From the NCBI GenBank assembly GCA_049964655.1, contig JBMFXC010000005.1, positions 1 to 55,751 of the forward strand: 55,751 nt of DNA. The letters are read 5' to 3'. The position numbers were made by a program, and so were the translations under genes. Numbering within the stretch: position 1 is the first letter of the stretch; each line of letters opens with the position of its first letter. Source of the DNA: JAJZJT01 sp049964655 (GTDB taxonomy: Bacteria > Actinomycetota > Acidimicrobiia > Acidimicrobiales > RAAP-2). Shown piece by piece: positions 42,216 through 50,517 of the stretch. A model generated the notes under the pieces. It saw only the letters and a program-made list of their open reading frames with translations, made no database searches and was not told the DNA's origin.

Positions 42216-42704
42216 GTGAGCGACCCGTCCACCACCACGCTGACCAAGGACACCTACGAGCGGCTCCAGCGAGAGCTCGAGGACCTGACCACCCGCGGCC
42301 GAGTGGAGATCGCCGCCGCCATCGAGGCGGCCCGGGCGCTCGGCGACCTGTCCGAAAACGGCGACTACCACGCAGCCAAGGATGCCCAGGGCAAGATGGA
42401 AGCCCGCATCCGCCAGCTCCAGGCCCTGTTGAAGGACGCCCAGGTGGTCGACGGGGCTGATGTCCATGGCGACGGGACCGTCACTGCCGGTTGCGTCGTC
42501 ACTCTCCGCTACGAGGGCGACGACGAGGGCGACACCCAGCAGTTCTTCGTCGGCTCCATCGAGGAACGCCAGGGCGACCTCACCGTGGTGTCGCCGGGCT
42601 CCCCGCTCGGACAGGCCCTCCTCGGCCATCAGGCAGGCGAGACCGTCGAGTACGCAGCGCCGGGCGGCACCCTGCGCGTCGAAGTCGTGGCGGTGGGAGC
42701 GTGA
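42216..42704 (+). CDS. greA: Transcript cleavage factor GreA
   Basis: A 162-residue GreA with N-terminal coiled coil (LTKDTYERLQRELEDLTTRG) and the tip acidic pair in ARALGDLSENGDYHAAKDAQ. The C-terminal domain has TVVSPGSPLGQALLGHQAGETVEY. It rescues backtracked RNA polymerase. The GTG at 42216 is the first good start. Its stop overlaps the leuC start (GTGA), an unusual operon partner for greA. Confidence 0.96.
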   Translation: MSDPSTTTLTKDTYERLQRELEDLTTRGRVEIAAAIEAARALGDLSENGDYHAAKDAQGKMEARIRQLQALLKDAQVVDGADVHGDGTVTAGCVVTLRYEGDDEGDTQQFFVGSIEERQGDLTVVSPGSPLGQALLGHQAGETVEYAAPGGTLRVEVVAVGA

Positions 42705-44125
42705 CCCCGGCCGACGGACGGCCTCGGACCCTGTCGGAGAAGGTCTGGGACCGGCACGTCGTCCACCGCGGCGGCGACAGTGAGCCGGACCTGCTCTTCA
42801 TCGACCTCCACCTGGTGCACGAGGTGACGTCCCCGCAGGCCTTCGACGGGCTCCGGCTGGCCGGACGGCGGGTACGGCGTCCCGACCTCACCATCGCGAC
42901 GGCCGACCACAACGTGCCGACGGTCGACATCGACAAGCCGGTGGCCGACCCCGTCTCGGCCAAGCAGCTGGCGGTGCTGGCGGCCAACTGCGCCGAGTTC
43001 GGCATCACCTGCTACCCGATGGGCCACGCCGACCAGGGCATCGTCCACGTCATCGGCCCGGAACAGGGCCTGACCCAGCCGGGGATGACCATCGTCTGCG
43101 GCGACAGCCACACCTCCACCCACGGCGCCTTCGGCGCGTTGGCCTTCGGCATCGGGACGAGCGAAGTCGAGCACGTCCTCGCCACCCAGACGCTCCCCCA
43201 GCGACGTCCGTCGACCATGGCGGTGACCGTCGACGGCGAGCTCCCACCAGGCGTGTCGGCCAAGGACGTCGTGCTCGCCGTCATCGGACGGATCGGCACG
43301 GGCGGAGGGATCGGCCACGTCATCGAGTACCGAGGGTCGGCCATCACCTCGCTGTCGATGGAAGGTCGGATGACGGTGTGCAACATGTCCATCGAGGCGG
43401 GCGCACGCGCCGGCATGATCGCCCCCGACGACACCACCTTCGCCTACCTCGAAGGACGCGACCACGCCCCTAAGGGCGCGGCGTTCGCCGAGGCCGTCGC
43501 CGAGTGGTCCTCCCTCGCCACCGATCCGGGAGCCACTTTCGACCGCGAGGTGAGCCTCGACGCCACCACCCTCGTCCCCCACGTGACCTGGGGCACCAAC
43601 CCGGGCCAGGTCGTGCCCATCGACGGGGTCGTGCCCGACCCGACGTCCTTCGGCGACACCACGGCCAGGGAGGCAGCAGCGAGAGCGCTCGAGTACATGG
43701 GGCTGACAGCAGGCACGGCGGTCCGCGACGTCGCCGTCGACACCGTGTTCATCGGCTCGTGCACCAACAGCCGGATCGAGGACCTCCGGACGGCGGCAGC
43801 CGTGGTCGCCGGACGCCGGGTCAAGCCGGGCGTCCGCGCCCTGGTGGTGCCCGGCTCGCACCGGGTGCGGGCCCAGGCCGAGCGAGAAGGGCTGGACGCC
43901 GTGTTCACGGCAGCCGGGTTCGAGTGGCGGCAACCCGGTTGCTCGATGTGCCTGGCCATGAACCCCGACAAGCTCGCTCCGGGCGAGCGGTGCGCGTCGA
44001 CGTCCAACCGCAACTTCGAGGGCCGACAGGGCCGGGGCGGTCGGACCCACCTCGTCTCACCCGCCGTCGCCGCCGCCACGGCGGTGGCCGGCCACTTCGC
44101 CACTCCGGAGGACCTCGAGCGATGA
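42701..44125 (+). CDS. leuC: 3-isopropylmalate dehydratase large subunit
   Basis: A 474-residue aconitase-family subunit with TLSEKVWDRHVV, DLHLVHEVTSPQAFDGLR, TADHNVPT, CGDSHTSTHGAFGALAFGIG and FIGSCTNSRIEDLR. CSMCLAMNPDKL supplies the remaining 4Fe-4S ligands. It isomerises 2- to 3-isopropylmalate in leucine synthesis. It is coupled at both ends, with greA (GTGA) and leuD (ATGA). Confidence 0.97.
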   Translation: MTPADGRPRTLSEKVWDRHVVHRGGDSEPDLLFIDLHLVHEVTSPQAFDGLRLAGRRVRRPDLTIATADHNVPTVDIDKPVADPVSAKQLAVLAANCAEFGITCYPMGHADQGIVHVIGPEQGLTQPGMTIVCGDSHTSTHGAFGALAFGIGTSEVEHVLATQTLPQRRPSTMAVTVDGELPPGVSAKDVVLAVIGRIGTGGGIGHVIEYRGSAITSLSMEGRMTVCNMSIEAGARAGMIAPDDTTFAYLEGRDHAPKGAAFAEAVAEWSSLATDPGATFDREVSLDATTLVPHVTWGTNPGQVVPIDGVVPDPTSFGDTTAREAAARALEYMGLTAGTAVRDVAVDTVFIGSCTNSRIEDLRTAAAVVAGRRVKPGVRALVVPGSHRVRAQAEREGLDAVFTAAGFEWRQPGCSMCLAMNPDKLAPGERCASTSNRNFEGRQGRGGRTHLVSPAVAAATAVAGHFATPEDLER

Positions 44126-44715
44126 AGCCCGTGCACGTCATCACCGGACGGGCGGTCCCCCTCGACCGCTCGGACGTCGATACCGACCAGATCATCCCGT
44201 CTGACTGGTTGAAGCGCGTCGAACGGACCGGGTTCGGTGCCGGCCTGTTCGGGGAGTGGCGCGACGACCGCTCGTTCGTCCTCAACGACCAGCGCTTCGC
44301 CGGCGCCGTCGTACTGGTGGCCGGCCCGAACTTCGGTACCGGCTCGTCCCGCGAGCACGCGGTGTGGGCGCTGCAGGACTACGGCTTTACGGCCGTGGTC
44401 TCCCCCCGGTTCGGTGACATCTTCCGCAACAACTGCACCAAGGCGGGCCTCGTTCCCGTGCAGGTGGACGCCGAGATCGGTCGCCGCCTCCTCGACGAGA
44501 TCGCCGCCGATCCGTCCCTCGAGGTGACCGTCGACGTGGAGCGTGGGACGCTCGAGGTACCGGCGGCGGGCATCGTCACCACCTTCCCCCTCGACGAGTT
44601 CACACGTCAGCGCCTGCTCAACGGTTGGGACGACATCGGGCTCACCCTCCGCTACGAGGACGAGATCACCCGGTTCGAAGCGGCGCGTCCACCGTGGCTG
44701 CCGACCACTGTCTGA
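44122..44715 (+). CDS. leuD: 3-isopropylmalate dehydratase small subunit
   Basis: A 197-residue swivel-domain subunit with DVDTDQIIPSDWLKR, VAGPNFGTGSSREHAVWAL, FGDIFRNNCTKAGLVPV and a final LRYEDEITRFEAARP. It completes the LeuCD enzyme. ATG 44122 overlaps the leuC stop. Length is typical. Confidence 0.97.
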   Translation: MKPVHVITGRAVPLDRSDVDTDQIIPSDWLKRVERTGFGAGLFGEWRDDRSFVLNDQRFAGAVVLVAGPNFGTGSSREHAVWALQDYGFTAVVSPRFGDIFRNNCTKAGLVPVQVDAEIGRRLLDEIAADPSLEVTVDVERGTLEVPAAGIVTTFPLDEFTRQRLLNGWDDIGLTLRYEDEITRFEAARPPWLPTTV

Positions 44716-45046
44716 GCACCCCCAACCCGCCTCGGACCCTGCCCCGGCCGACGGAGGCCGGACCGTTGCCGCTCCCAGGTGTCGGTGGTACGCCACCGAC
44801 CGCGGTGATCCAGGCACCGTCGGGAAGCTTGGCTCGTCGGCTCGCCGGTTCGAACACGGCAACCACTGCGACAGGCTCCCTCCGGATGTGCACCCCGAAA
44901 AACCCCGGACCCCCGGCGCCGACCACCACGAGGGGCAGGGGGGCGGACGACGGCCCGGGGGTCCGGAGAATGAGGGGCCGCCGTAGATGCGCACCCGCGA
45001 TGTGCTGGCCACTGTAGCCGTTGGAGGGTGCCGAGGGTGGGTTCAC
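44666..45046 (-). CDS. Doubtful ORF, 126 residues
   Basis: An open frame from GTG 45046 that overlaps the 3' end of leuD by 50 bp on the opposite strand. Its middle (PLPLVVVGAGGPGFFGVHIR, AWITAVGGVPPTPGSGN) is protein-like, but the ends are low in complexity and no family is recognised. Apart from this, 44716-45104 shows no gene. Confidence 0.2.
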   Translation of the reverse strand: MNPPSAPSNGYSGQHIAGAHLRRPLILRTPGPSSAPLPLVVVGAGGPGFFGVHIRREPVAVVAVFEPASRRAKLPDGAWITAVGGVPPTPGSGNGPASVGRGRVRGGLGVLRQWSAATVDAPLRTG

Positions 45047-45104
45047 GGCGGTCGACCGGGGGCGTCATGTGAGCGCCAGCTTCTGCGGGCAGACTCGTTG
45101 TGCC

Positions 45105-46075
45105 ATGCACGCAGGTACCGACCACCCCGATACCCCCTCGCCCCGGGGACCGTCCCGCCCCCGGACCAAGCAGGACCGCTCCAGTGCCGGGCTGCACGTC
45201 GCTCGCCGGCTCCCGTCGGGCTCGGACGACCGCTTGGGCGAGCGCGAGCCCTCCGAGCCCTCCGAGCCGGCCGTCCTCACCGTCCCTGCCTCGCCAGCAG
45301 CGAAGCTGCGACGGCGACCACGGCAGGACCCGGGTGTCGAGGCCAACGCTCGACTGACCGGCCTGACCGCCGTCGTCCTCCTCGTGCTCTTCTTCGTCGA
45401 GGGCCTCACCGTGCTCCGGATCAGTACCCGCCCCATGCTCACCGCCCACATCGTGGTCGGCATGGTGCTGGTGCCGCCGGTGCTGCTGAAGATGGGCAGT
45501 ACGTCGTGGCGCTTCGTCCGGTACTACACCGGGAACCCCGCGTACCGCCGGAGGGGCGCCCCGCCACCACTGCTGCGCGTCCTCGGGCCGGTGCTCGTGC
45601 TCCTCACCGCGGTCCTTCTGGCCTCGGGGATCCTGCTCGTGCTGCTGAACGGCCAGGTACGCACCACCCTCCTCACCGTCCACAAGGTGAGCTTCGTCCT
45701 CTGGTTCGTCGTGCTGGCCGTCCACGTGGTCGGCCACGTCGCCGAGACGTCCCGCCTCGCCCCGCGGGACTTCGTCTCCCGCACCCGACGTCGCGTCCGC
45801 GGCGCGTCGCTCCGCCTGTGGCTGGTGTCGACGAGCCTGGTGGCCGGTGTGGTCCTCGGGGCGGTCATCGAGCCGAGGATCGGGCCGTGGCTGGCCNNNN
45901 NNNNNNNNNNNNNNNNNNNNNNNNNNNNNNNNNNNNNNNNNNNNNNNNNNNNNNNNNNNNNNNNNNNNNNNNNNNNNNNNNNNNNNNNNNNNNNNNGGCC
46001 GGTGTGGTCCTCGGGGCGGTCATCGAGCCGAGGATCGGGCCGTGGCTGGCCACCGGCGGCATCTACCCGCATTGA
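45105..46075 (+). CDS. Cytochrome b561/DUF4405-like membrane protein (interrupted by gap)
   Basis: From ATG 45105: a charged N-terminus with an EPSEPSEP repeat, then about five membrane helices. Histidines sit in TAHIVVGMVLV and LLTVHKVSFVLWFVVLAVHV, placed like the haem ligands of b561/DUF4405 proteins. The gap at 45897 has identical 55-bp flanks. Collapsing them gives a continuous 271-residue protein ending EPRIGPWLATGGIYPH with stop TGA 46073-46075. It precedes a two-component pair by 118 bp and could be its target or redox sensor partner. Confidence 0.75.
45897..45996. other. Assembly gap (100 N) with identical 55-bp flanks
   Basis: Positions 45842-45896 and 45997-46051 are identical and encode the same peptide of the b561-like protein. 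This is almost certainly a single copy in the genome. Confidence 0.9.
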
Positions 46076-46082
46076 GCGCCCG

Positions 46083-46130
46083 GTCGAAGAGGCGGCCGTC
46101 GGGCACTCTGTCGAAGAGGCGGCCGTCGAG
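46083..46130. repeat. Direct repeat, 27-bp period
   Basis: The 18-bp core gtcgaagaggcggccgtc starts at 46083 and again at 46110. It lies just after the b561-like gene and before the OmpR-type regulator, so it may be part of that regulator's promoter region. Confidence 0.85.
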
Positions 46131-46193
46131 ACATCGGGGCCGGCTGGTCGTCTTGGCGGACGGCTGGCCCGGTGACCATCGGAGGCGGAAGCC

Positions 46194-46862
46194 GTGAGGA
46201 TCTTGGTAGCAGAGGACGACGCCGGCGTCCGCTCGGTCCTCGAGCGGGGCCTGCGCGAGCACGGCTACGTCGTCGATGCCGTCGCCGACGGAGCAGCGGC
46301 GTTCGCCCACTTCGCCGCCTACGAGTACGACGTCGCCGTCGTCGACTGGCGAATGCCGAAGGTGTCCGGGCTCGAGCTGGTCGAGCGCCTCCGCTCCGGT
46401 GGGAACCGGACACCCATCCTCATGCTCACCGCCCGAGACGCCACCGAGGACCGGGTCGCCGGGCTGACCAAGGGAGCGGACGACTACCTGGTCAAGCCGT
46501 TCTCCTTCTCTGAGCTCGTCGCCCGGCTGGGTGCCCTCCAGCGCCGTCCAGCGCTCACCGTCGATCCGGTGGTGCGCTGCGGCGACCTCGCCTTCGATCC
46601 GTCGACCCGTCAGCTACACATCGGCGACGAACCGGTCGTGCTGACGGCGACCGAGTCGATGCTCATCGAACTGCTCCTCAGGCGCTCGCCCGCGGTCGTC
46701 ACCCGGCGGACCATCGCCCTTAACGTCTGGGAGGACGAGGCAGACGCCGTCGGCTCGAACACCATCGACGTCCACATCGCACGGCTGCGGGCCAAGCTGG
46801 CCGGAGCCACCGCCCGCATCGAGACCGTGCGCGGCAGCGGCTACCGCCTGGTACCGCCATGA
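46194..46862 (+). CDS. OmpR-family response regulator
   Basis: A 222-residue regulator. The receiver has D8/D9, phosphoacceptor D51 in VVDWRMP, the conserved T in MLTARDATEDRV, and K in DDYLVKPFSF. The winged-helix DNA-binding domain (from about 128) includes LTATESMLIELLLR and TIDVHIARLRAKL with the terminal GSGYRLVPP. GTG 46194 has GGAGG upstream. The kinase gene overlaps its stop (ATGA). Confidence 0.95.
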   Translation: MRILVAEDDAGVRSVLERGLREHGYVVDAVADGAAAFAHFAAYEYDVAVVDWRMPKVSGLELVERLRSGGNRTPILMLTARDATEDRVAGLTKGADDYLVKPFSFSELVARLGALQRRPALTVDPVVRCGDLAFDPSTRQLHIGDEPVVLTATESMLIELLLRRSPAVVTRRTIALNVWEDEADAVGSNTIDVHIARLRAKLAGATARIETVRGSGYRLVPP

Positions 46863-48262
46863 GCGGTAGGCGGACCGACCCGGCTCCGGTCCTCGGCGGG
46901 GCACCCGGACGCGACGGGAGGCAGGCGCACGCCGCCAAGGTCGCCGGGGTCGCCACCGTGGTGGTCGCCCTGGTCGTGGCTGTGGTCGCCCTGGTGTTCA
47001 ACACCGTCGTCATCGACCACCTGGACACCTCGGTCGACCTCCGCCTTGCCGACCAACTGGGTGACGCCAGGGCGCCCGAGCCCGGCGGGGGGCTGGCGCT
47101 CCCCTCCAATACCCCCGACCGTGACGTCGACACCGCTCCGGTGTTCCTCTGGCGTGTCGACAGCTCGGGAGCCGCCCGCCCGGTGACCGTCGGCGCCCCT
47201 TCCCTCCCCCGCCGGGAGTGGGACGGAGGACCGACCGAGCTGACCGTGGCCGGGAGCACCTTTCGGTTCGTGAGCCAGTCGACGGCCTCGGGCTGGCTGG
47301 TCGCCGGCTCCAGCGTCCGCCAGGTCCAACGGGTCAGCACCGAGCTGACCGTGGCCGAGCTCCTCCTCGGTGGCGTGCTCCTGGTGTCGACCTTCGTCGG
47401 CGCGCTCGTCGTCGGTCTGCGGGCCTCGGCCCCCGTCGAGGCCATGCGGCGCGCTCAGGCCGAGTTCACCGCCGACGCATCACACGAGCTGCGCACCCCG
47501 CTGAGCGTCATCCGGGCCGAGGTCGACCTGGCGCTGGCCCGACGGCGATCGGCCGACAGCTACCGCGCCGCCCTCGAACGCGTGGGTGACGAGGGCCGCC
47601 GCCTGCAGTCGATCGTCGACGACCTCCTCTGGCTCGCCCGCGAGGAGGCGGCGCCGCCCGAACGGACCCGGACCCACGAACGGGTCGACCTGGCCGCCGT
47701 GGCCGAGACCACGGCCCAGCGGTTCACTGCCATCGCAGACGCCGCCGGGCAGCACCTGGTCGTCGAGCACGGGGCACGAGGGGCCGCTGTCGTGCAGGCC
47801 ACCCCCGAGAGCCTCCAGCGCCTGGCCGGCGTCCTCGTCGACAACGCCTGCCGGTACGCCGGAGCTGGCGGGACGATCCGGGTGGCAACCGCGGTGACCG
47901 GCGGGCGAGCCACCTTGTCGGTAGAGGACTCCGGACCAGGCATCCCCGAGGACGAACGGCACCGGATCTTCGACCGTTTCCACCGTGCCAGCGACGAACC
48001 GGGTGGGACCGGACTGGGGCTGGCCATCGCCGACGCCGTGGTCCGGCGGACGCACGGACGTTGGTCGGTCGGTCGGTCCGACCTCGGGGGCGCACGGGTC
48101 GCCGTGGCCTGGCGGCGACCCCCGCTCCACCCAGCCGGGCTCGGCTCCTCGGAGCCCTCGGAGCCCTCGGAGCCCTCGTCGTCCGTTCGGGCAGGCGACG
48201 ACGGCGAACCGGGCGCGTCGTGGGTCCATCCAGGGGGACGCCCCATGCCCGGGGCAGAATAG
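46859..48262 (+). CDS. Sensor histidine kinase (EnvZ-type)
   Basis: A 467-residue membrane kinase. The first helix (VAGVATVVVALVVAVVALVF) and second (LLLGGVLLVSTFVGALVVGL) enclose an extracytoplasmic domain of ~120 residues. No clear HAMP is seen. HisKA carries H209 in DASHELRTPLSVIRAEVDLA. The HATPase domain shows VDNACRYAGAGG, VEDSGPGIPEDE and GTGLGLAIADAV. The C-terminal tail has a 9-bp repeat coding SEPSEPSEP. It is coupled to the regulator before it. Confidence 0.94.
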   Translation: MSGRRTDPAPVLGGAPGRDGRQAHAAKVAGVATVVVALVVAVVALVFNTVVIDHLDTSVDLRLADQLGDARAPEPGGGLALPSNTPDRDVDTAPVFLWRVDSSGAARPVTVGAPSLPRREWDGGPTELTVAGSTFRFVSQSTASGWLVAGSSVRQVQRVSTELTVAELLLGGVLLVSTFVGALVVGLRASAPVEAMRRAQAEFTADASHELRTPLSVIRAEVDLALARRRSADSYRAALERVGDEGRRLQSIVDDLLWLAREEAAPPERTRTHERVDLAAVAETTAQRFTAIADAAGQHLVVEHGARGAAVVQATPESLQRLAGVLVDNACRYAGAGGTIRVATAVTGGRATLSVEDSGPGIPEDERHRIFDRFHRASDEPGGTGLGLAIADAVVRRTHGRWSVGRSDLGGARVAVAWRRPPLHPAGLGSSEPSEPSEPSSSVRAGDDGEPGASWVHPGGRPMPGAE

Positions 48263-48317
48263 GGCTCCCAACGACAGCAACCAGTGTCGGTGCTGTGCAG
48301 TCCGGCAGTCCGGCAGT

Positions 48318-48417
48318 NNNNNNNNNNNNNNNNNNNNNNNNNNNNNNNNNNNNNNNNNNNNNNNNNNNNNNNNNNNNNNNNNNNNNNNNNNNNNNNNNNN
48401 NNNNNNNNNNNNNNNNN
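48318..48417. other. Assembly gap (100 N) with identical 55-bp flanks
   Basis: Positions 48263-48317 and 48418-48472 are identical. The stretch is non-coding, after the kinase stop. A single copy would leave only about 75 bp between the kinase and the next small gene. Confidence 0.9.
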
Positions 48418-48491
48418 GGCTCCCAACGACAGCAACCAGTGTCGGTGCTGTGCAGTCCGGCAGTCCGGCAGTGGGCGACTACCCTGCGACC

Positions 48492-48665
48492 ATGCGCCGA
48501 GTCCTCGTCGTGGTCGTGGCAACGGTGGCCACCGTGCTGGTCACCCTCGTCTTCACCCGTCGCCAAGGGGCGACCATCGTCTCGGCGCCCACCGACCTGT
48601 GGCCCCCGGTGCCGAGGAACCCCGCTGACCCGGCTCGGACGGCCGAGTCCCCCGAGCCGGACTGA
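48492..48665 (+). CDS. Small single-pass membrane protein
   Basis: A 57-residue protein from ATG 48492: a basic start (MRRV), one membrane helix (LVVVVATVATVLVTLVF), RRQGATIVSAPTDLWPPVP, and a Pro/Glu-rich tail. No family is recognised. The coding pattern is plausible but short. It follows the two-component pair and may be co-transcribed. A 12-bp duplication copies its stop. Confidence 0.5.
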   Translation: MRRVLVVVVATVATVLVTLVFTRRQGATIVSAPTDLWPPVPRNPADPARTAESPEPD

Positions 48666-48684
48666 CTGCCGGACTGACTGCCGG
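48661..48684. repeat. 12-bp direct repeat duplicating a stop codon
   Basis: The unit gactgactgccg occurs at 48661-48672 and 48673-48684, and each copy contains the TGA that ends the small membrane-protein frame. Confidence 0.9.
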
Positions 48685-48791
48685 ACGGGTCACCAGGTCC
48701 TCGTCACCGGGTGGCCGCCCGGCAGTCGTACGACCACCGGGCGGCCCGTCCCGGTCGACAGGCGCCTGCCTCCGAGGAGGAGGCCGAAGGG

Positions 48792-50357
48792 TCAGACCTC
48801 GATGGTGTGGACGTCGCTGATGCCGTCTTGCGACCGGAGCTGATCGAGCACGTCAGCCGGCACCTGCCGGTCGGTCGAGAGGACCATGAGCGCGGTGTTG
48901 CCCGACGCCGAGGGCCCCACCGCCATCGACGAGATCGACACGCCAGCTTGGCCGATCACCGTCCCGACGACGCCGATCATCCCGGCCCGATCGTCGTTGC
49001 GCACCACGACCATGTGAGGTGCGGGCGGGACCTCGACGGTGTGGTCGTCCACCATCACGAGCCGAGGCTCGGTCCGCGGGCCGGTCAAGGTGCCCGACAC
49101 CGAGTGCCCGCCTCCGCTCAGGGTGATCAGGTTGACATAGTCGTGGGCGGTGACCGTCGACGTCTCCCGCACCTCGAGGCCGCGCTCCTGGGCAATCTGG
49201 GGAGCGTTGACGTAGGAGACGGGCTCCTCCGTGCCGGCGGCGAACACGCCCTTCAGCGCGGACAGGGTGAGGATGCCGGTGCCGGCACCGGCCAGACCCC
49301 CTTGGTACTCGATCTCCAGCGAGGAGGGCAGCCCGTCGTTCAAGCAGGCCAGGATGCGACCGAGCTGCTCGGCAAGTCCCATGAAGGGGCGGACCGTCTC
49401 CGAGACGTCGGTCGCCGCCACGTTGACGGCGAAGGGGACGAAGTCGCCATTGAGGGCGAGGATGACCTGCTCGGCGATGGTCACGCCGGCCTTGTCCTGT
49501 GCCTCGGCCGTCGACGCGCCGAGGTGGGGGGCGACGACGACGGACGGGAGCTCGAAGAGTGGTGACTCGGTGGCGGGCTCCTTGGCGAACACGTCGAGGC
49601 CCGCCCCCTGCACCCGTCCCGAACGGATGGCCTCGGCGAGAGCGTCCTCGTCGATGATGCCGCCACGCGCCGTGTTGACGATGCGGATCCCCGGCTTGAC
49701 CTTGGCCAGCAGGTCGGCACCGAACAAGCCGATCGTGTCGGGCGTCTTGGGCAGGTGGATGGTCACGAAGTCCGACACGGCCACCAGGTCCTCGAGGCTC
49801 ATCAGCTCGACGCTCATGTGCCGGGCCCGGTCGGCGGACACGTAGGGGTCGTAGGCGACCAAGTGCATGCCGAAGGCAAGGGCGCGCTGTGCCACCAGGG
49901 CTCCCACCCGGCCGAGGCCGACGATGCCGAGCGTCTTGCCGTAGAGCTCGACGCCCTCCCACTTGGACCGCTCCCACTTGCCCGCCACCAAGGCTGCGTG
50001 CGCCTGGGGCACGTTGCGTGCCTGGGCCAGCATGAGGGCCATGGCCTGCTCGGCCGCCGAGAGGATGTTCGACTGCGGGGCGTTGACGACCATGACACCC
50101 CGCTCGGTTGCGGTCGTCACGTCGACGTTGTCGAGGCCGATGCCGGCCCGACCGACGACGACGAGGTCGTTGCCGGCGGCCAGCACCTCGGCGGTGACCG
50201 TGGTCGCCGACCGGATGATCAGCGCCTCGGCGCCGACCACCGCCTCGAGGAGCTCGTCGGGCGAGAGCCCCAGCCGGACGTCCACGTCATGACCGGCCTC
50301 GGCCAGCAGGTCGAGCCCGCGCTGGGCCAACTTCTCGGTGACGAGCACCCTAGCCAT
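48792..50357 (-). CDS. serA: D-3-phosphoglycerate dehydrogenase, long form
   Basis: A 521-residue SerA: substrate and NAD domains (TLGIVGLGRVGALVAQRALA, NTARGGIIDEDALAEAI, VVAPHLGASTAEAQDKAG) are followed by the intervening ASB domain and a C-terminal ACT domain (VVVRNDDRAGMIGVVGTVIG). This is the mycobacterial-type enzyme, usually inhibited by serine through ACT. ATG 50357 has AGGAAGGA upstream; a GGCCC-AAAA-GGGCC hairpin (50382-50395) lies in the leader. Confidence 0.97.
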   Translation of the reverse strand: MARVLVTEKLAQRGLDLLAEAGHDVDVRLGLSPDELLEAVVGAEALIIRSATTVTAEVLAAGNDLVVVGRAGIGLDNVDVTTATERGVMVVNAPQSNILSAAEQAMALMLAQARNVPQAHAALVAGKWERSKWEGVELYGKTLGIVGLGRVGALVAQRALAFGMHLVAYDPYVSADRARHMSVELMSLEDLVAVSDFVTIHLPKTPDTIGLFGADLLAKVKPGIRIVNTARGGIIDEDALAEAIRSGRVQGAGLDVFAKEPATESPLFELPSVVVAPHLGASTAEAQDKAGVTIAEQVILALNGDFVPFAVNVAATDVSETVRPFMGLAEQLGRILACLNDGLPSSLEIEYQGGLAGAGTGILTLSALKGVFAAGTEEPVSYVNAPQIAQERGLEVRETSTVTAHDYVNLITLSGGGHSVSGTLTGPRTEPRLVMVDDHTVEVPPAPHMVVVRNDDRAGMIGVVGTVIGQAGVSISSMAVGPSASGNTALMVLSTDRQVPADVLDQLRSQDGISDVHTIEV

Positions 50358-50517
50358 GGTGTTCCTTCCTCTCGGAGGTCGGGCCCAAAAGGGCCGCTTG
50401 GATGCGGCGGAGCCGCTCGTAGCACGATGTCACGACCGCGGCCGCCACGGCAGGCACCCCTCGCCGACGCTTCGCCGCCGGCCCCGTCGACCCGACGGCG
50501 ACCTCATCCGGCGCGCC

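Noticed and set aside
42629..44050. Long minus-strand frame opposite leuC
   Set aside because: leuC has full aconitase-family motifs; the antisense frame has none.
50382..50395. Transcription terminator or attenuator between the aminotransferase and serA
   Set aside because: GGCCC-AAAA-GGGCC is only a 5-bp stem with no T-run; too weak to call as a feature.
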